Position numbers and translations under genes: made by a program. A stretch of 64,000 bases of DNA from Cardinalis cardinalis (Eukaryota; Chordata; Aves; Passeriformes; Cardinalidae). The notes under the pieces were generated by a model. The model was not told the DNA's origin. It searched no databases and saw nothing but the letters and a program-made list of their open reading frames with translations. The stretch covers positions 754,499 to 818,498 of the forward strand of contig JACDOX010000164.1 in the NCBI GenBank assembly GCA_014549065.1, read 5' to 3'. Below are positions 27,401 to 39,900 of this stretch, piece by piece (the stretch's first letter is position 1; each line of letters opens with the position of its first letter).

Positions 27401-27406
27401 CAGGCC

Positions 27407-30198
27407 CTGTGTGTCAAAGGTGAAGTTTGGCATTTCTGGAGAAGTAGGGTGCTGCATTCATAGGAAATACCTCTGAAGGAATATTGGTGCAGCTGAGAAC
27501 GGTTGTCAGGGACAGCAGCCTCTGTCCAAGGTCATCAGGAACACTCCTGATGAGGGATTGTTCTTATCAGGACTGCTTTGCCAGGTCGGATTAGAAACAA
27601 TCCCATGCTCGTTATTTCCAGAGAAGATGCATCGCTGGTGTTCCCAGCAGCAGCCACCAGCACACAGGGATGGTGGGGAAGGCTGGGGACAAGCAAGTGG
27701 GCTGTTCCACCTCACCAGCAAACACCTCTGTACCATCACTGTCATGATGCTCATCCAGGAGGGTTAGAACCATCCTGGACTTGATTTTTCAAGTCAACAG
27801 CAAGGAAGAAACAGCATCCAGATCTGGTTTGGTCCTCAGGAGGTTTCACCAGCTCCTGAAGATGCCCACCTGTGTCAGGGAGTGTTGCTGAGGGNACACA
27901 GGCAGGCAAGCAGGGCAAGTCTCAGCACTTCCAACTCCTTCCCATGACAGCCCATCACAAACTGGCACTTTGAAAGATCCCCACTCCCCACTCGAGCAGC
28001 TGCCACTATCCCCAAGGACAGCTGCACAGGCCAGGAGGAGGGGACCCCAGCAGGGGACAGGGCAGGGAGCTGCCAGCCTGGCTGCTGCAGGCAGGGGAGG
28101 GAGGACTCACATTTGGCAGAGATTTTGGGTGGCTATTGTTTACCCAAAGGGCCCATGTGGGGCATGAGAAGCAGTCAGGAATGACTTCAGGGTCATGATG
28201 GGAGGGCTGCCANAGGCCCAGCGGTATGGAGAGCATGGGAATGGTGGGGGAGATGCCTGGGCTCAATGCACGGCTCATGATCTGGGCAGCTGCCTTTTGT
28301 CTCCTCCTTTCAGCAGAGGAGACATGTCTGGAGAGCAGGACTTGCACTGCACAATGACTGGGCTGGCAGGGATGGGAGAGCCAGGGCTCCACCCCCTCTC
28401 TTGCCATGGAAAGCAGGTGCTTANAGAGGAGGAGGGAGGGAAGGGTGGATATGGGAGGTTTGCCAGGCACCAAAGCAGCTGGGAGATCCTGGGGAGGAGN
28501 CATGTGGCACGTGTGGGCAGATTAACAAGTTGAGCTGATCAAAGGCTGCTCAATCCTGCATCCACGTGCCCGNGCTGGCTGCCAGCACCTTTGAAATAAT
28601 TTTTACTGGCCAGCATCTGAATGAAGGTGCCATTCAATGTGGCAAATCCATAATAATTTTGTTTCTACCAGCCAAGCCTTGTCTGAAGACTCTCCTGGCT
28701 GGGACCAAGTCTTGGATGCCAGAGCTCTCTAAGNGTTCAGTGACACCTTCTGGCTACCTTCAGAGTTCCCTGCATGGCAGCATAGCACAGGACACTGTGC
28801 TTAGGGGACTTGTAACTAAATGCTGAATTGGTTTGACCCCAAAATTTGTCTCAAGAGATGAATCTCAGATTTACCATAGTCTGAGGAGATCTAACATGAG
28901 TGTAGAACAAAAGGGATCTAAGAACTTTGGTGGTTGGGTGTGCTTGAGCTGGACATGTTGCTTCAAGTCCACTTACATAGTGTTTTGGGCTACATAAACA
29001 TTAAATAAAGAAGGTCCCTTCAGGCTTGTTTTTAACAGAAAAGTAAAGTGTGTGACACTTCTGTCCCTCAGGCAACTACAGGAACTCAAGGTGAGAAGTG
29101 CCCCTCCTTCAGTCCCTCCCTCCTAGCTATTTNTAGGGAAGAGCTTGTCTTCATTGCAATGCATGAAGTCTGTGGAGGGAGACCCTGGTGATGCTGGGGG
29201 CTTCTGCTGGCCCCAGGCTGAACTTGCACTGGGCCCTTGGAGCTGGATCCTGGCTCCAAAAAAGCAGCTGTGCATTGAGCTCATGCAAATCTGCTGGTAC
29301 CTGCGTGAGAGCCAAGCATGGAGAAGGAAGCACAAACCCTGGAAAACACAAGGAATNATCCCAGGTAATTAAGGCCTCTTGCTCCTTTCCCCAGACCAAA
29401 GGGAAAAGCCTTCACATCTCCATTCTGTGCTCCTTTCGAACAGCTCCCACCCCCTGTGTGTTTCCTGGGACTCTCCAGTGCATCACCAAAACATTTTTTG
29501 CTACTTCAGTAGGGCATTCTGCTTTACAATCCGAAGAACATCATGGCCTGTAGTTACCACAGGCAGGCAGGAGAATCTGTGTAAGCACTTGAGCCTGCAG
29601 CTCACTGTCAGAGCTATCCCAGGCACCCCCAAACCAGTCGGACACAGCCAGGACAGGCAATTGTACAGGAATGAACCGCCAATTCATGTTAATAGCTCCA
29701 AACCNAAAATTGCCCGAGGCTAATTATGGGAGCTTTGTGACTTTGAGGAGTAAAATTATCTTAACAGTTTAACTGTATAAACACACTGAGTCATCATATT
29801 GAGGGTGGAATAACAGTCTCCTGAGAGNTTTCACCTGTGAGCCAGAAGCTGGCTTCTTCTCCACGCCTTTGCCTTGAGATAGGGAAATGTACATCAGGAA
29901 GAAAGGAAAGTTATGGCTCTATGGTAGTACTTTGCTCCAGTGATATTCTCCTGGTAGATTTTACAGAGCTATTTGCCCAACTGTCTGTACTTCTGCCCGA
30001 ATTTAAATATTTTTTATTACATAATAATATATATTTATATAGAAATACCAGGTATTTAGTTATAAGCCTCTTTTTTCTTTCTCAACTCACCATCCCCTGG
30101 CTGCATCTGGAATCATACCTGTTGTCCATTCATGCTCTTGTGAAGGCAGCACAGCATCAGACCTGGTGAGTAAATTTCAAGTGAAATCTAATATACTG
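27407..30198. other. intergenic, no gene recognised
   Basis: A GC-richer stretch between two LTR-type elements. No coding exons, RNA genes or clear repeats were recognised; short open frames on both strands lack any known motif. Confidence 0.5.
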
Positions 30199-31060
30199 TG
30201 TTTGGGAGAGAAAAACCGTCCACTGTAGAACACCTGAGCAAGTGCTTGTCTTGGGATGATGAATGATGATGATCTATATTCCATGACCTGCCGCTTTGTG
30301 CCCCAAAGTGGCTGTCGTACCTTTAAGGTGTGCGGCTGGGGGAGGGGATAGCCTTGAGCTCTTTGGCGGCTTTTTCTAATCCTCACTCCCCAAAACCACA
30401 GTGCGGTGCAGTCTGCTTTTGCTTGCCTAGCTTGGTTTTGTTAGCCCAGGCAAGAAGCTTTTCCCTTCCCTGGCCCTGGAGAAGCGGCAATCCTTCAGCT
30501 GTCTGAGGTGAACNGGCAGCCCGTCAGCCCGAGACCAGAGACACGGCCCTGTGGCACAGGGNGCGCTCCGCTCCGGCCCCGCACCTCGGGAAGCCGAGCC
30601 GGGGAGAGAAAGGAAACCAAGAGGCGCCAGCCCAGCTGCTTCCTCTGCCGTGGAGAGGAGGTCGACGCCAGAGTTATCAGGTTTTCATCTGTTGCCCTCA
30701 CTGCTGCGTGAAGCTCCTGTTTGTTTGGGGATTTTTCCCTGAGGGAGCCGCCGGTGCCATCTTGTACCGCGGGTCATTGTCAGCAGGTGTTTTCCCTCGC
30801 ACTTTGGGATTTCGTTCGGTGTGTGGGCAGGGGATGAGATCTGACAGTTTAATATCTAACGTTTCTTTACTTTCTTTTTCCCCTTGCCTTTTGGGCATTC
30901 TGATTGTTAATAAACTGTTGAGTTGGTTTTTTCCCCCTCACGTTCAGCCATCAATACTCATTTCCTGTTGGTGGAAAGGGATTGTTGGAACCTTTTAGAG
31001 AGACGACTCATTCCAGAATGTCTTCTCCTACACTTGTCTCTAAACTCAGACAGTGGTACA
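30199..31060 (+). mobile_element. probable LTR or LTR-proximal retroviral sequence
   Basis: The block has an LTR-like layout on the + strand: a GC-rich middle (30500-30800), then TTAATATCTAACGTTTC, then TTAATAAACTG with a polyadenylation-type AATAAA near 30909, a T-rich stretch, and a tail ending near CAGTGGTACA. I recall closely similar sequence in other passerine genomes as a retroviral LTR. Ends are approximate, and no target duplication or primer-binding site was found. The GC-rich part could be mistaken for a CpG-island exon. Confidence 0.5.
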
Positions 31061-34000
31061 TCCTCAGAGAGGCCAGAGAAGGCCTCTGCCCCAGAGCAGC
31101 AGTCAGGGTGATGGGCATCAAAGAGTGCTGCTGCTGCGTGTGGACAGCNCTGGAGATTGGAGCCTAGGAGGGCTGAAATGGTCAGGGGTGAAAGGAGGAA
31201 GACCCCAAAGACAACCAAATTACGTTTGGCCTCTGCAGGAAGGGGTGGACAGAGGATGACAAAAAGAGTTCTTACTTTCTGTTTTCTCCTTGCAGCACTA
31301 AAATNCTGTTTACCTGGAGAGCTTCCACCACCCAGGAGCCAGCCTCCCACAGGCAGCCCTGAGCTGTCACCCACTGCCATGGCCCTGCCTGGCCTTTGCA
31401 CCTNGGAGAGCTGGACACTGGAGACACCTCAGCTCAACTCCAGAGAGCTGGACACTGGCCTCTGGGGCACCCCATCCCAGGTGACACACCCCCCTCCAGC
31501 CTGCAGTTCGTCACAGCCTTCCTCCTCAGAGCTTCCTCCTTCCTGCCTGCACAGGACCCGGGAGCCAGGCCTGTGCTGCCACCCAAAGACATTCTGTAGG
31601 GCAAGCAAACACGAGAGGAACTCTGCAAAGATGGGGACGGCTGCAGGGTCACCCATTTCAACTCAGCACCTCCCCTTCCNTCCCCTTTTCCACTGGCCTC
31701 CTTTCACTTGCTTTCCACGCCAACGTAAGCCTTTATGACCTTATTCTTTTATTTTTATTTTGCTCTATGCAAAACCCATCTACGCATTTAACAGATTTCT
31801 CAAAACCCGTGCATACATTTTACAGATTTCCTGGAAGGTGAAATCTTATATGTCGTGTGACTAGGGCATAGTGGCAGGGTTTTTAAGCAGTGCCACTAAG
31901 AAAAAATGCAAAACAAAGGAAGTCTGGCATTCCAACCCACATCTCTGTAGGCAAGTCAGAGGGTCGTTCTTTTATGAGGGAATCTGCCACTTTGAAAGCC
32001 TGGGAAATCAGTCACAAGACAGGCTGGGAATATAGGAAATGATAAATGGGTCTCTCTTATCACATNATGGCAGTAAAACAGGTGAAAGGAAATTTTAAGC
32101 TGAAAATCTATTTTTCTTAATTTATTTTCCCCTATGACATGAAATGAGCATGCCCCAGAAATTCCCGGGGGCAAAGATACATCAAGATTCAGAGAAGGAC
32201 TAAATAGATACGGACAGCAAGAATATCAGGATTTATTAGAATTAATGTCAGTAAAAATGTCATCAGGTATATTAAACTCCCTGCTTCAGGATGCAGAAAA
32301 CATTTGAGCCATTAGATCCAGCTGGAGTGGGGAGAAGAAGGGTGGGGAGGCAGATCCAGCTGCAGCCCTCACTGAGGATCTGTGCCAGGTTCCTGCAGCA
32401 GGAGGATGGTGTGCTGTAGGCACATGCCTGGTGTGTCTCACACTGGTGTTTGTTCCCTTGGACATGGAGACAGGGCAGGGCCCCACAGCCACCTTGGTGC
32501 TGCCTGGTTCTTGCCCTGGCAGTGCAGGGTGCTTGATGCAGCTTCCTTCCCTGGAGAAATTGCTTCTGCACAGAGGTCAGAGATGAGATATGGCCCTTGT
32601 GTCTGCAGCACAGGAGAGGTGCCCGTGCTCAGTTTGGGGATGGCTGTACTGCCATGGAAAGCCTCTGTCTGGTACCTCAGAGTAGAGAGGTGGAGGATAC
32701 ATTCCCATTACCAACCTGTTCTGTGCAAGCACAGTAGGGCTCACTCCAAGACAGTTTCACTTCAATATCTCCAAAGTCTCTGTTTTCACTCTTACTGTAA
32801 CAAATTTGGAAGTCCTAATAAGCCAAGTCTGGCAGGCTACTAGGAAAAAAAATGGTGATGGCTTTCTGAGCTGCTGGAGAGNATCTCAATACAAATTCAA
32901 GCTCCCAGCTACATTTCTTTTTGAGATTAGACAAATCAATCAATCTTATAGTGTCTTTTTGTCTTCTTATTGTGCATCCATGCTCATTCAAGGGATGCTG
33001 CCTGCCTTTAGGGCCTGTGTTCATATATTTCTGTTCACAATCATGNGCCTTTGGGGAAGTCAGGATTGGGCTCTTATGCTAGCAAAGAGGCTGGTGTCAA
33101 GAAGGGAAATTCAGGTGCTTTCTTTCAGTGGTATCACCCTAAAAACCTCTTCTGCTGTGGTTCCACCCAGGTAATGACCTAGTGCTCTTGAACATCACAT
33201 GGCATTAAGTCACCCTGTCCCCTTTCTCAGACTGCCTTGAGCAGGCTGTGTGGAGGCCGTGACCCCTTTGACCTTGCTGAGTCCTGCCCTTCCTCTGTGC
33301 AAGGTTTGCCAGGGCTGTGTGGAAGGCTGGGAATGCTGGAATCCCCTTGCACAAGGGCACGAACTCTGCCAGCTGCCCACACTTGCTCCATGGTGCCTTG
33401 GGGCTGTCACTGCACGTGTTCATAGAGGGCTTCAGCCCTCAGTCACCTCTTTGTGTCCCCCCTCCACAGCTGTTTCTCTGGCATGCAGCCATTTCCCACA
33501 TCCAGTCCAAGCTCCCTGGGTTTCTGCTTGCTACCCCAGGAAAACTTAGGGGCCAAGTCAAAGGGGCTTTGAAATAAAGTGCAACTGAACACTTGTCAGG
33601 AACATGATATCTGTAGCAACAAGTGAGAACTGCCACTCAGGTTCAGAGCCTCATCTAGTCCAGCAGTGCTTTTAGGAGCAGCAATTGCTGGCTGCTCCTG
33701 CAAGGAGCAAACATGCCTAAGACCAGAAAAGGATTATGTGGCCCCAGGAAAGCCATCAATCCTTGGCTGGTTACACCCCTAGCTAACACCTGGAGAACTG
33801 TGAGCTTGCACCAGCTCTNTAGTGCCAGCTTGTCTTTATCCTGCTGGTGGTGAAACTCCAGATTTCTGGATGACCCCTNCCCTCTACCTCCAGCTGTGCT
33901 CCTGGGCACCATGGCATAATGTGGAAAGGGGTTCAAAGTACAAAGCCTTCAGTTTCATGCACTTTCTTACTGCCAGCCCGTGGTGTCTGCAGACTGTGTG

Positions 34001-35713
34001 CAGGGAATAGTTGGTTAAAAAATGAAACACAGATTTTGGGGAAATCAGTTCCCCCCCACTACATTAATAATGCAGAGCCCAAAAATAAAATGCCCAATAA
34101 ATTAGTACGGCACCCCTTTGAAAGCTGAAATTTTTTGGGGGTTCTGGGCTATCTGATTGGTTCTGAGTCTTCTGATGGCAATTTTGGGGTCTTACTCATG
34201 TTGCAAAGGGCCAGCCTCTCATCTGGCTGTACCAGCAGGCCTGGTGACTGCCTCACTTTTCCTCAGGGGGGTAAGAGAAGGAGTTGTCTCCAGAAGCCAC
34301 TCCACATTTCTTCTCAGGGCCAGGCACCCTTCTTAANGCCTACTGAGCTCACACCCTGTCTCACTTCCCACTTCAGAGTGTTTTTCTCTATCTTAGCATC
34401 CTGCAGGGAGCAGAATGATCCCAAAGACTGGTCTGCTGCATTTCGTCNTCACCCATTTTTGCCCTCCTGGACCACACACTGGAGTTTGGGGCTGTGGATG
34501 AGGCCTGCCTCAGCAGCTGGATCCAGATGGGAAGGCAGGCAGGAAGGAAGGTAGGAAGGGAGGCAGGAAGGGTGGGCTGGTTCTGGTAGTAGGGCAGAAG
34601 TCCTGAATTCATGCTGCTGAGGTTCTTGGTCCTGTTGAAGAAGGAGATGGAGGAAGAGCATGGCTTGTTCAGCTCAGTTTGCAACAACTCCACCTAAGGA
34701 GAATGAAGACAAGAGGAAGAGAGAGGTATGGATCTTTTATAGTCTGGTCGTGTTGAACTTCTCTCCTGTTCCTACAGTGATAGTAAGAAAAGAAGGTTTG
34801 TTTAGACCTGGTGCCTTTGCAGTAGANCCAGGGGGCCCATGAGGGGTTGTGTGGTACAGCCAGGACTCCTGGCATAACATGAGCATCTAGTCCGGGTTCA
34901 GGCAGTGGGAAGAAAGAGCTGGAAAGAGCATGGCCTTGCTCAGGAGCTGCGTGTTAGCTTAGCTGGACAGTGAATGAAGTGCACAGCCCAGCCTGTGCTG
35001 TAAGAGGGAGAATAAGCATCGGCTGCTTCCCTCACCCCTGGCCATGCAGGACAGGCTCTTTCAGATTTTAATCCAGCTCTTGCTGTGCTTTTCTTTCTGC
35101 CCCTGTCTCTTAATCAGAGAGGAGCAGCTGCAACCTTCTAATAGCCTCTAATAGTTTGTCTTAGCAGGTGTCAGTGGTATTTTGGTGCTGCCTCCTCTCT
35201 CCTGTTGCTGAGGTGGCTATTTCCCCACTGGAGAGCTGCCTGCCTGGGCTTTCTCCTCCCCAGTGAGCCATGGCCAGCTGCAGGAAGGTCCCTGGGGACT
35301 TGAGGAATTAATTTTACTGGAAACCACATCCANTAACCAAGGCAGTCTGGAGTGGGAGAAGAAACTAGATCCATTTGGTCATAGGGGAAGAANAAGTGTG
35401 GGAAAGGTTTGCAATTGCTTTTTTTCAGTGAAAACTTAAGAGATGGGTAAAGGAGAAGGAAGTAAATTAAAACTATTGATCAGGTGAGAGGAGGGATTTT
35501 GCAACAGTTTCCCCAGGAAACTTGTCTGCCAGTGTTTTCACTTCTCAGTCTTGTACATCAAAAGCTCTGGAGCTCCCCTTAATGCACAAGGAAACAAACA
35601 AAGGTCCCTGTCCCACNCTGTGATACCTCTCCACCATGTTTTGCTTGCATCCCAAAGAGCTCATCTCCTCACTTCCCTGTTGTGCATCTCTCTGACTGGT
35701 CTAGTCCTGGCCC
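31061..35713. other. intergenic, no gene recognised
   Basis: No recognised gene. The + strand open frame at 31157-31738 is proline/serine-rich and has no known domain. A 15-bp motif, AGAGCTGGACACTGG, recurs after about 36 bp around 31407-31458. A purine-rich GGAAGG/GGCAGG run lies at 34530-34572. Degenerate retroviral sequence downstream of the 30.2-31.1 kb block cannot be excluded. Confidence 0.5.
34530..34572. repeat. degenerate GGCAGGAAGG simple repeat
   Basis: A purine-rich, imperfect run of GGCAGG and GAAGG units, typical of a short decayed microsatellite. Confidence 0.6.
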
Positions 35714-36075
35714 CGGTGCACACATGGGAAGACCTTGTGTTGGAATGAAAAACCAAGATTTTCTGATACTTGGATATAAATGGAAGTGCAATGCTGTATG
35801 TAAAATATCTTGTGTTGTGTTTTGCTCCATTCTGTTCTAGGTAATTCTATTTTGCTTTGCATCTCTAGTATTTTTGGACTCTGTTGCACATGTGGTGCAC
35901 ACCTNGGAAGATGTTCTGCTGGAGTGAAAGGGGAATATTTTCTATTACTATGATATAAATAGAATGTAGGAAGGGCTTATGTTTGAGGGAAAGAGGAGGA
36001 TTTGATATTACTGGGATAGAAATGGAAGTGAAATGTTCTGTAGAAAANATGTTGTCTTGGGTTCTTCTCTCTTTT
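35714..36075. repeat. old diverged tandem repeat, about three copies
   Basis: Similar segments recur in tandem. Copies begin near 35714 and 35888 with GGTGCACAC followed by GGAAGA. A shortened third copy near 35970 shares the later part, with GAT(A)AATGGAAGTG-type and ATATTACTGGGATAGAAAT-type sequence. In one - strand frame the copies give related peptides, for example FTSISIPVISNPPLS and CTSIYIQVSENLGFS. It abuts the LTR at 36.1 kb and may belong to the same decayed element. Copies are too diverged for an active minisatellite. Confidence 0.55.
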
Positions 36076-36079
36076 GAGA

Positions 36080-36470
36080 ATAAATTCCAAAAAAGGCCTG
36101 CCACTTGGCTGTGTGCCAAGTAAGATGGGAACTATTGGGTTGTGATAAGGTGGTTTAGTAAAGCAAAAAAAGGGAAACAAAAGTTTTCTTGTACATAAGC
36201 AAAGGGAAACATTCATCTCTAATTCCCATCAGTGAGGATGGGAGGCAAGGCAAACACTGTAGAATAACAAATGCCCCCTATTCCTTCTCCCTCCCTTAGC
36301 TTTTATATCTGAGCTGATGTCATGTAGGTATGGAATATCCCTTTGGTTGCTTTGGGTCAGCTGGCCTGGATGTGTGCTCTCCCAGGCCCTTCATGGGGGA
36401 GAAGGAATGCCACAGGGACAGTGCTGCTCAGCAGTACCCAAATTGTAAGTTTTGTTAACTCCCAGTTCCC
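36080..36470 (-). mobile_element. degenerate avian ERV LTR
   Basis: On the - strand this carries TACTGCTGAGCAGCACTG, then CCAAAGGGATATTCCATAC, a TATAAAAG TATA box near 36300, and late sequence with CACAACCCA. The order and spacing follow the family of the LTR at 11.7-12.3 kb, with deletions and many changes. It lies directly downstream, on the same strand, of a pol remnant and may be the 3' LTR of one internally deleted provirus. Ends are approximate. Confidence 0.6.
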
Positions 36471-36494
36471 ATAGCCTCTTTCATTCTCTGGTTA

Positions 36495-36985
36495 CTCCTA
36501 TGGTGGTGCTTCTCGGGCACAGGTCATCTTCTCAGGCACTGTTCCAAAATCTCTGCCTTCTGGCCAGCTCNTAATCTCTTCTAGGATTCCTAGGAAATAG
36601 GGTTTTCCCATTCGGGCTCCTTGTATAATCAATGCTACCCACTTACTCCATCTAGCGCTGGTTATGTGATGTGTTGAGGGGATGTTTCCTTGGAACATCC
36701 AGTGTAGGACAGGCANTTGTGGTGCCAAAAGGAGATGCTTCTGTCCCAGCAACTCCTGAGGTGGCTTGAACTCCCTCATAGGCTGCTAATTTCTCTTTTT
36801 TGGTAGGAGTATGGTGGGCTTCTGGTCCTNGATAACTCCAGCTCCAAAACTGTAACAGTTGACCTTGGGTTTCTCCTGAGGTCCTTTGCCAGAGGCCCCA
36901 GGTAAGCCCCTGCTCCCTGGCTGCAGTGTTGGGTGTATTTTGCACATTTCCATCTCTGCAGCAGACACNCTTGTTCCAAACAAAC
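36495..36985 (-). pseudogene. broken retroviral pol remnant (RT/RNase H connection), ERVL-like
   Basis: Open - strand segments in two frames resemble the part of avian ERVL-type pol between reverse transcriptase and RNase H. The segment at about 36660-36950 shows GLTWGLWQR and, further on, EKLAAYEG. The segment at about 36498-36690 shows ARWSKWVALI and WPEGRDFG. The frame changes near 36660-36700, no polymerase active site is visible, and integrase is absent before the LTR that follows, so it is a dead fragment. Family assignment is from memory of similar avian genomic ORFs. Further retroviral sequence above 37 kb is possible but not recognisable to me. Confidence 0.55.
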
Positions 36986-39900
36986 TCATTAACCCTCTGT
37001 CATTCACCAGAGAGAAATCACTCAGCCAGGTCAGAACAGGGCAAACATGGGGAAGGAGCAAGGTGGAGAGGCTGCTGCTTCATTAACTCCAGCATAACTC
37101 TGGAGGATTGGAGTTTTGGGTGCCTGCTTGGAATATCCAGCTATCAGAGTCACCATGAGAGCTGCTCCATACCTGCTGCCTTGCAGGTCCTGGGAGAGGC
37201 CCAGCAAGCGCGCCAGGCAGGACCTGAAGGAAAATGCTGAGCTCTTGAGGGGCTTGCAGGAGAGTAATTCCAACCCCTTGCTGACTTGGTGACACCAATC
37301 CATGCTGACTTGTGAAGTCCTTCCAGAGCTGCAAGCCCTTCATGGGCACAGCAAAAATGAATAGTCCAAGAGTATGTGCTTTACACCTGCTTTTGCTTTG
37401 CAGTTGTTTTAAATCTGCTTTCTCTATCCAAAGCAGTAGGGTTTTGGTTTTTTTTTTGGACAAACATATCCTGTAGCAGCTTGATGCCAGCAGTGAATAC
37501 TCTTTAATCTTTGTACACACGCTTCTGGAGCTGGATCCATAGTCTCAGAAGCACCAAAGCTGTCCCATACCATTTCAGTTCTGCCAGGCCTAAAATCCAG
37601 GAACCTAGAAACACTCAGCAGCAACGAGCCATCTGAATAGCAGGAGTGGTTCTCTCTTTCAGAAGATGATGCTACATTACATGGAGATTACAGGGCCAAG
37701 AACTCTGGAGGGAGGTGAGGAAGGATGGAGAACACTATCCTCCAGTGCTTTCCTTCCTCCCTCATCTGGTTTTCGCTCCTTATCCCACCTGGGCTTTGAT
37801 GAACTTCCCTGAGAAGTCTTGAATTGGTCCCATTTTCTCTCTCCAGCCTTGGAAGCTTGCTTGCTTTTTCTCAAGTGATCCAAACCCAGCCAGATTTCCT
37901 CCCCAGAGCATTCATTAGGTGACTCTAACCCNTGTCAGTGGAATTACAGCTATCTTTGATCCTGCTGTAGTTAGGAGGCAGGGCTGCATGCCATGTAGTG
38001 TGTCTAATTTAGATTTGCTTTGCATCCTGTGGCACTGAGTAGGGAATAGATCCCCTGGGAGCCTGATGTGTAGAAAGCAACAAGTCCCCACTGGAGTCAG
38101 GGATGAACAAAACAGTTTTCTTTTCCCTCTTTGTGGGAAGTGCCATGGAGCAAATTCTTTGGTGGTTTATATTCTGCTTATCTCTGAGTGCAGCCTCATG
38201 CCTTGGTTTGCAGTTGTGGCACATGAGAGATGACCTGACACCTCTAGGCTGACTAGGAGGAGCTGGTTCAGCTGAGCTGCACCCAGAAGCGATGGAGGCA
38301 GGCAGCACTTCCCAGACAATCCCAATATGGCCTGCAGAGCACTTCTGTACCCAGGAGCAAAGAGGTGCTTTAATCATCTGCCATGCATAACTGGGGTCTG
38401 AAAGAAGTGTTTGTGTGACGTGTAGGCAAGGCAGGAGCAACACAGAGAAATTGGGGTGGGCAGTGCTAGGTCTGCGTGCTATCCCGATGGCACCAGGCTG
38501 TTCCTGGCATGTGATAATCACCAGTGAAGTAGGAAACAGAGCAGCAGAGGAGGATTTGCCTGGGCTGCATGTAGGGTGCCTGTGCAAGTGACAGCTATGC
38601 TGGTACTTTATTTCCCTCTGCGGATATTATAGGCTGCTGTGCACCAGCCTGAGGGCAGCACAGCCTGGCTTAGGATTTTTCCTGAGTGTTTGCTCTGGAA
38701 CATCTTCAAGGGCTTGAGGAGGTGCCNACAATTCACCTCTCTCACTGCATACCTGCCTCTAATTGCAAACCAGATAGGCTCTGACAGGATATTGGCCAAT
38801 TAAAGTTTCCATCCCCCCACAGCCACATGGTNCTGCATCCCACATGCCACCAATTTGCCCTCTAGCTTGGAAAGGCTTATCATCTGTGCAGTCATCTGAC
38901 CCAGCACAGTTTCTTGCTCTGGCTCGGGGCTGCATTTCCTCTCATAGTGGATGCAGCTGGCTTTAGCTGAGAGAGGCAAGACTAACCTCACATATTCATC
39001 AACCTGCCAGTTTGCAAGTCCTTGCCAAGCTGGGAGTGCACTGGACTGGCTGGTGTTTATGGTGTGAGTGCCAGAGAGGAGTGGGCATCACTCAGTCAGG
39101 AGGGGGCTGTGATGCTGTGCCCCAAGAGGAGAAATGTCCGTGGTTCATTTGCAGCTGTGAGGAGGGAAATGGGTAAAGTAGATCCAAATTCTTCTCACCT
39201 TATGGGGAGAGGGATTTTCCTGCCTAGTGATTTGTTTGGGTTTTTTTCCCATGTTTTTTCCCCTTCAGTAAAAGATGAAATAGAGGTGTCGTGGAGGAAG
39301 TGGTGACTGATGAAATCAGCACACAGAAAGGAGAAAATATATTGTAAATTATAGCTGAAAGTCACAATGATCTGTGCAAAAGAGGAATTCAGGCAACAAG
39401 TAAGTCCCTTTTAGATTATTTTAGTAGAGGTTTGGTAGTGACTCAGATGCAAGCACTGTTTTCAAAGCAGGGAGTTGTGTGTGGTTAGCTCTTCAAAGAC
39501 AGTGGGCTTGAATTCCCCTTTCAGACTCAAGTGGAGCTCTATAATTGCTGGTAGCATCANTGTTATTTGAAGCTGGTACTGGGGTCTTGTTGTGCTGGAA
39601 CTCTGTTCCAAAAAGCCCAGGTACCAAGAGAACAGGAGGGATATCAGAGCAGCCATGAGTTGATACTCCAAAGGAAGTAGGAGGTTTGGTTGGGGTATAA
39701 ACTGTGAGGACAGTAATATTTGTTTAACTTCTTCTGACAATGTTAACTGGAATGCTGTGATCTCCCAGCATATCAAGATCATATGTTGTGATGAATAAAA
39801 AATTACATTTATTGTAGAATCTGAATCTACTAGCAGAAACCTGAAGTTTTACTCTACCCTAGACCACTGTTGCTGTTACTGAGGTTCAAAATACAAACCT

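Noticed and set aside
31157..31738. A 193-codon + strand Pro/Ser-rich open frame
   Set aside because: Low-complexity composition, overlapping open frames on both strands, and no domain.
38009..38587. A 192-codon - strand open frame considered as retroviral gag or env
   Set aside because: It lies on the right side of the pol remnant, but I see no zinc knuckle, major homology region or other retroviral motif.
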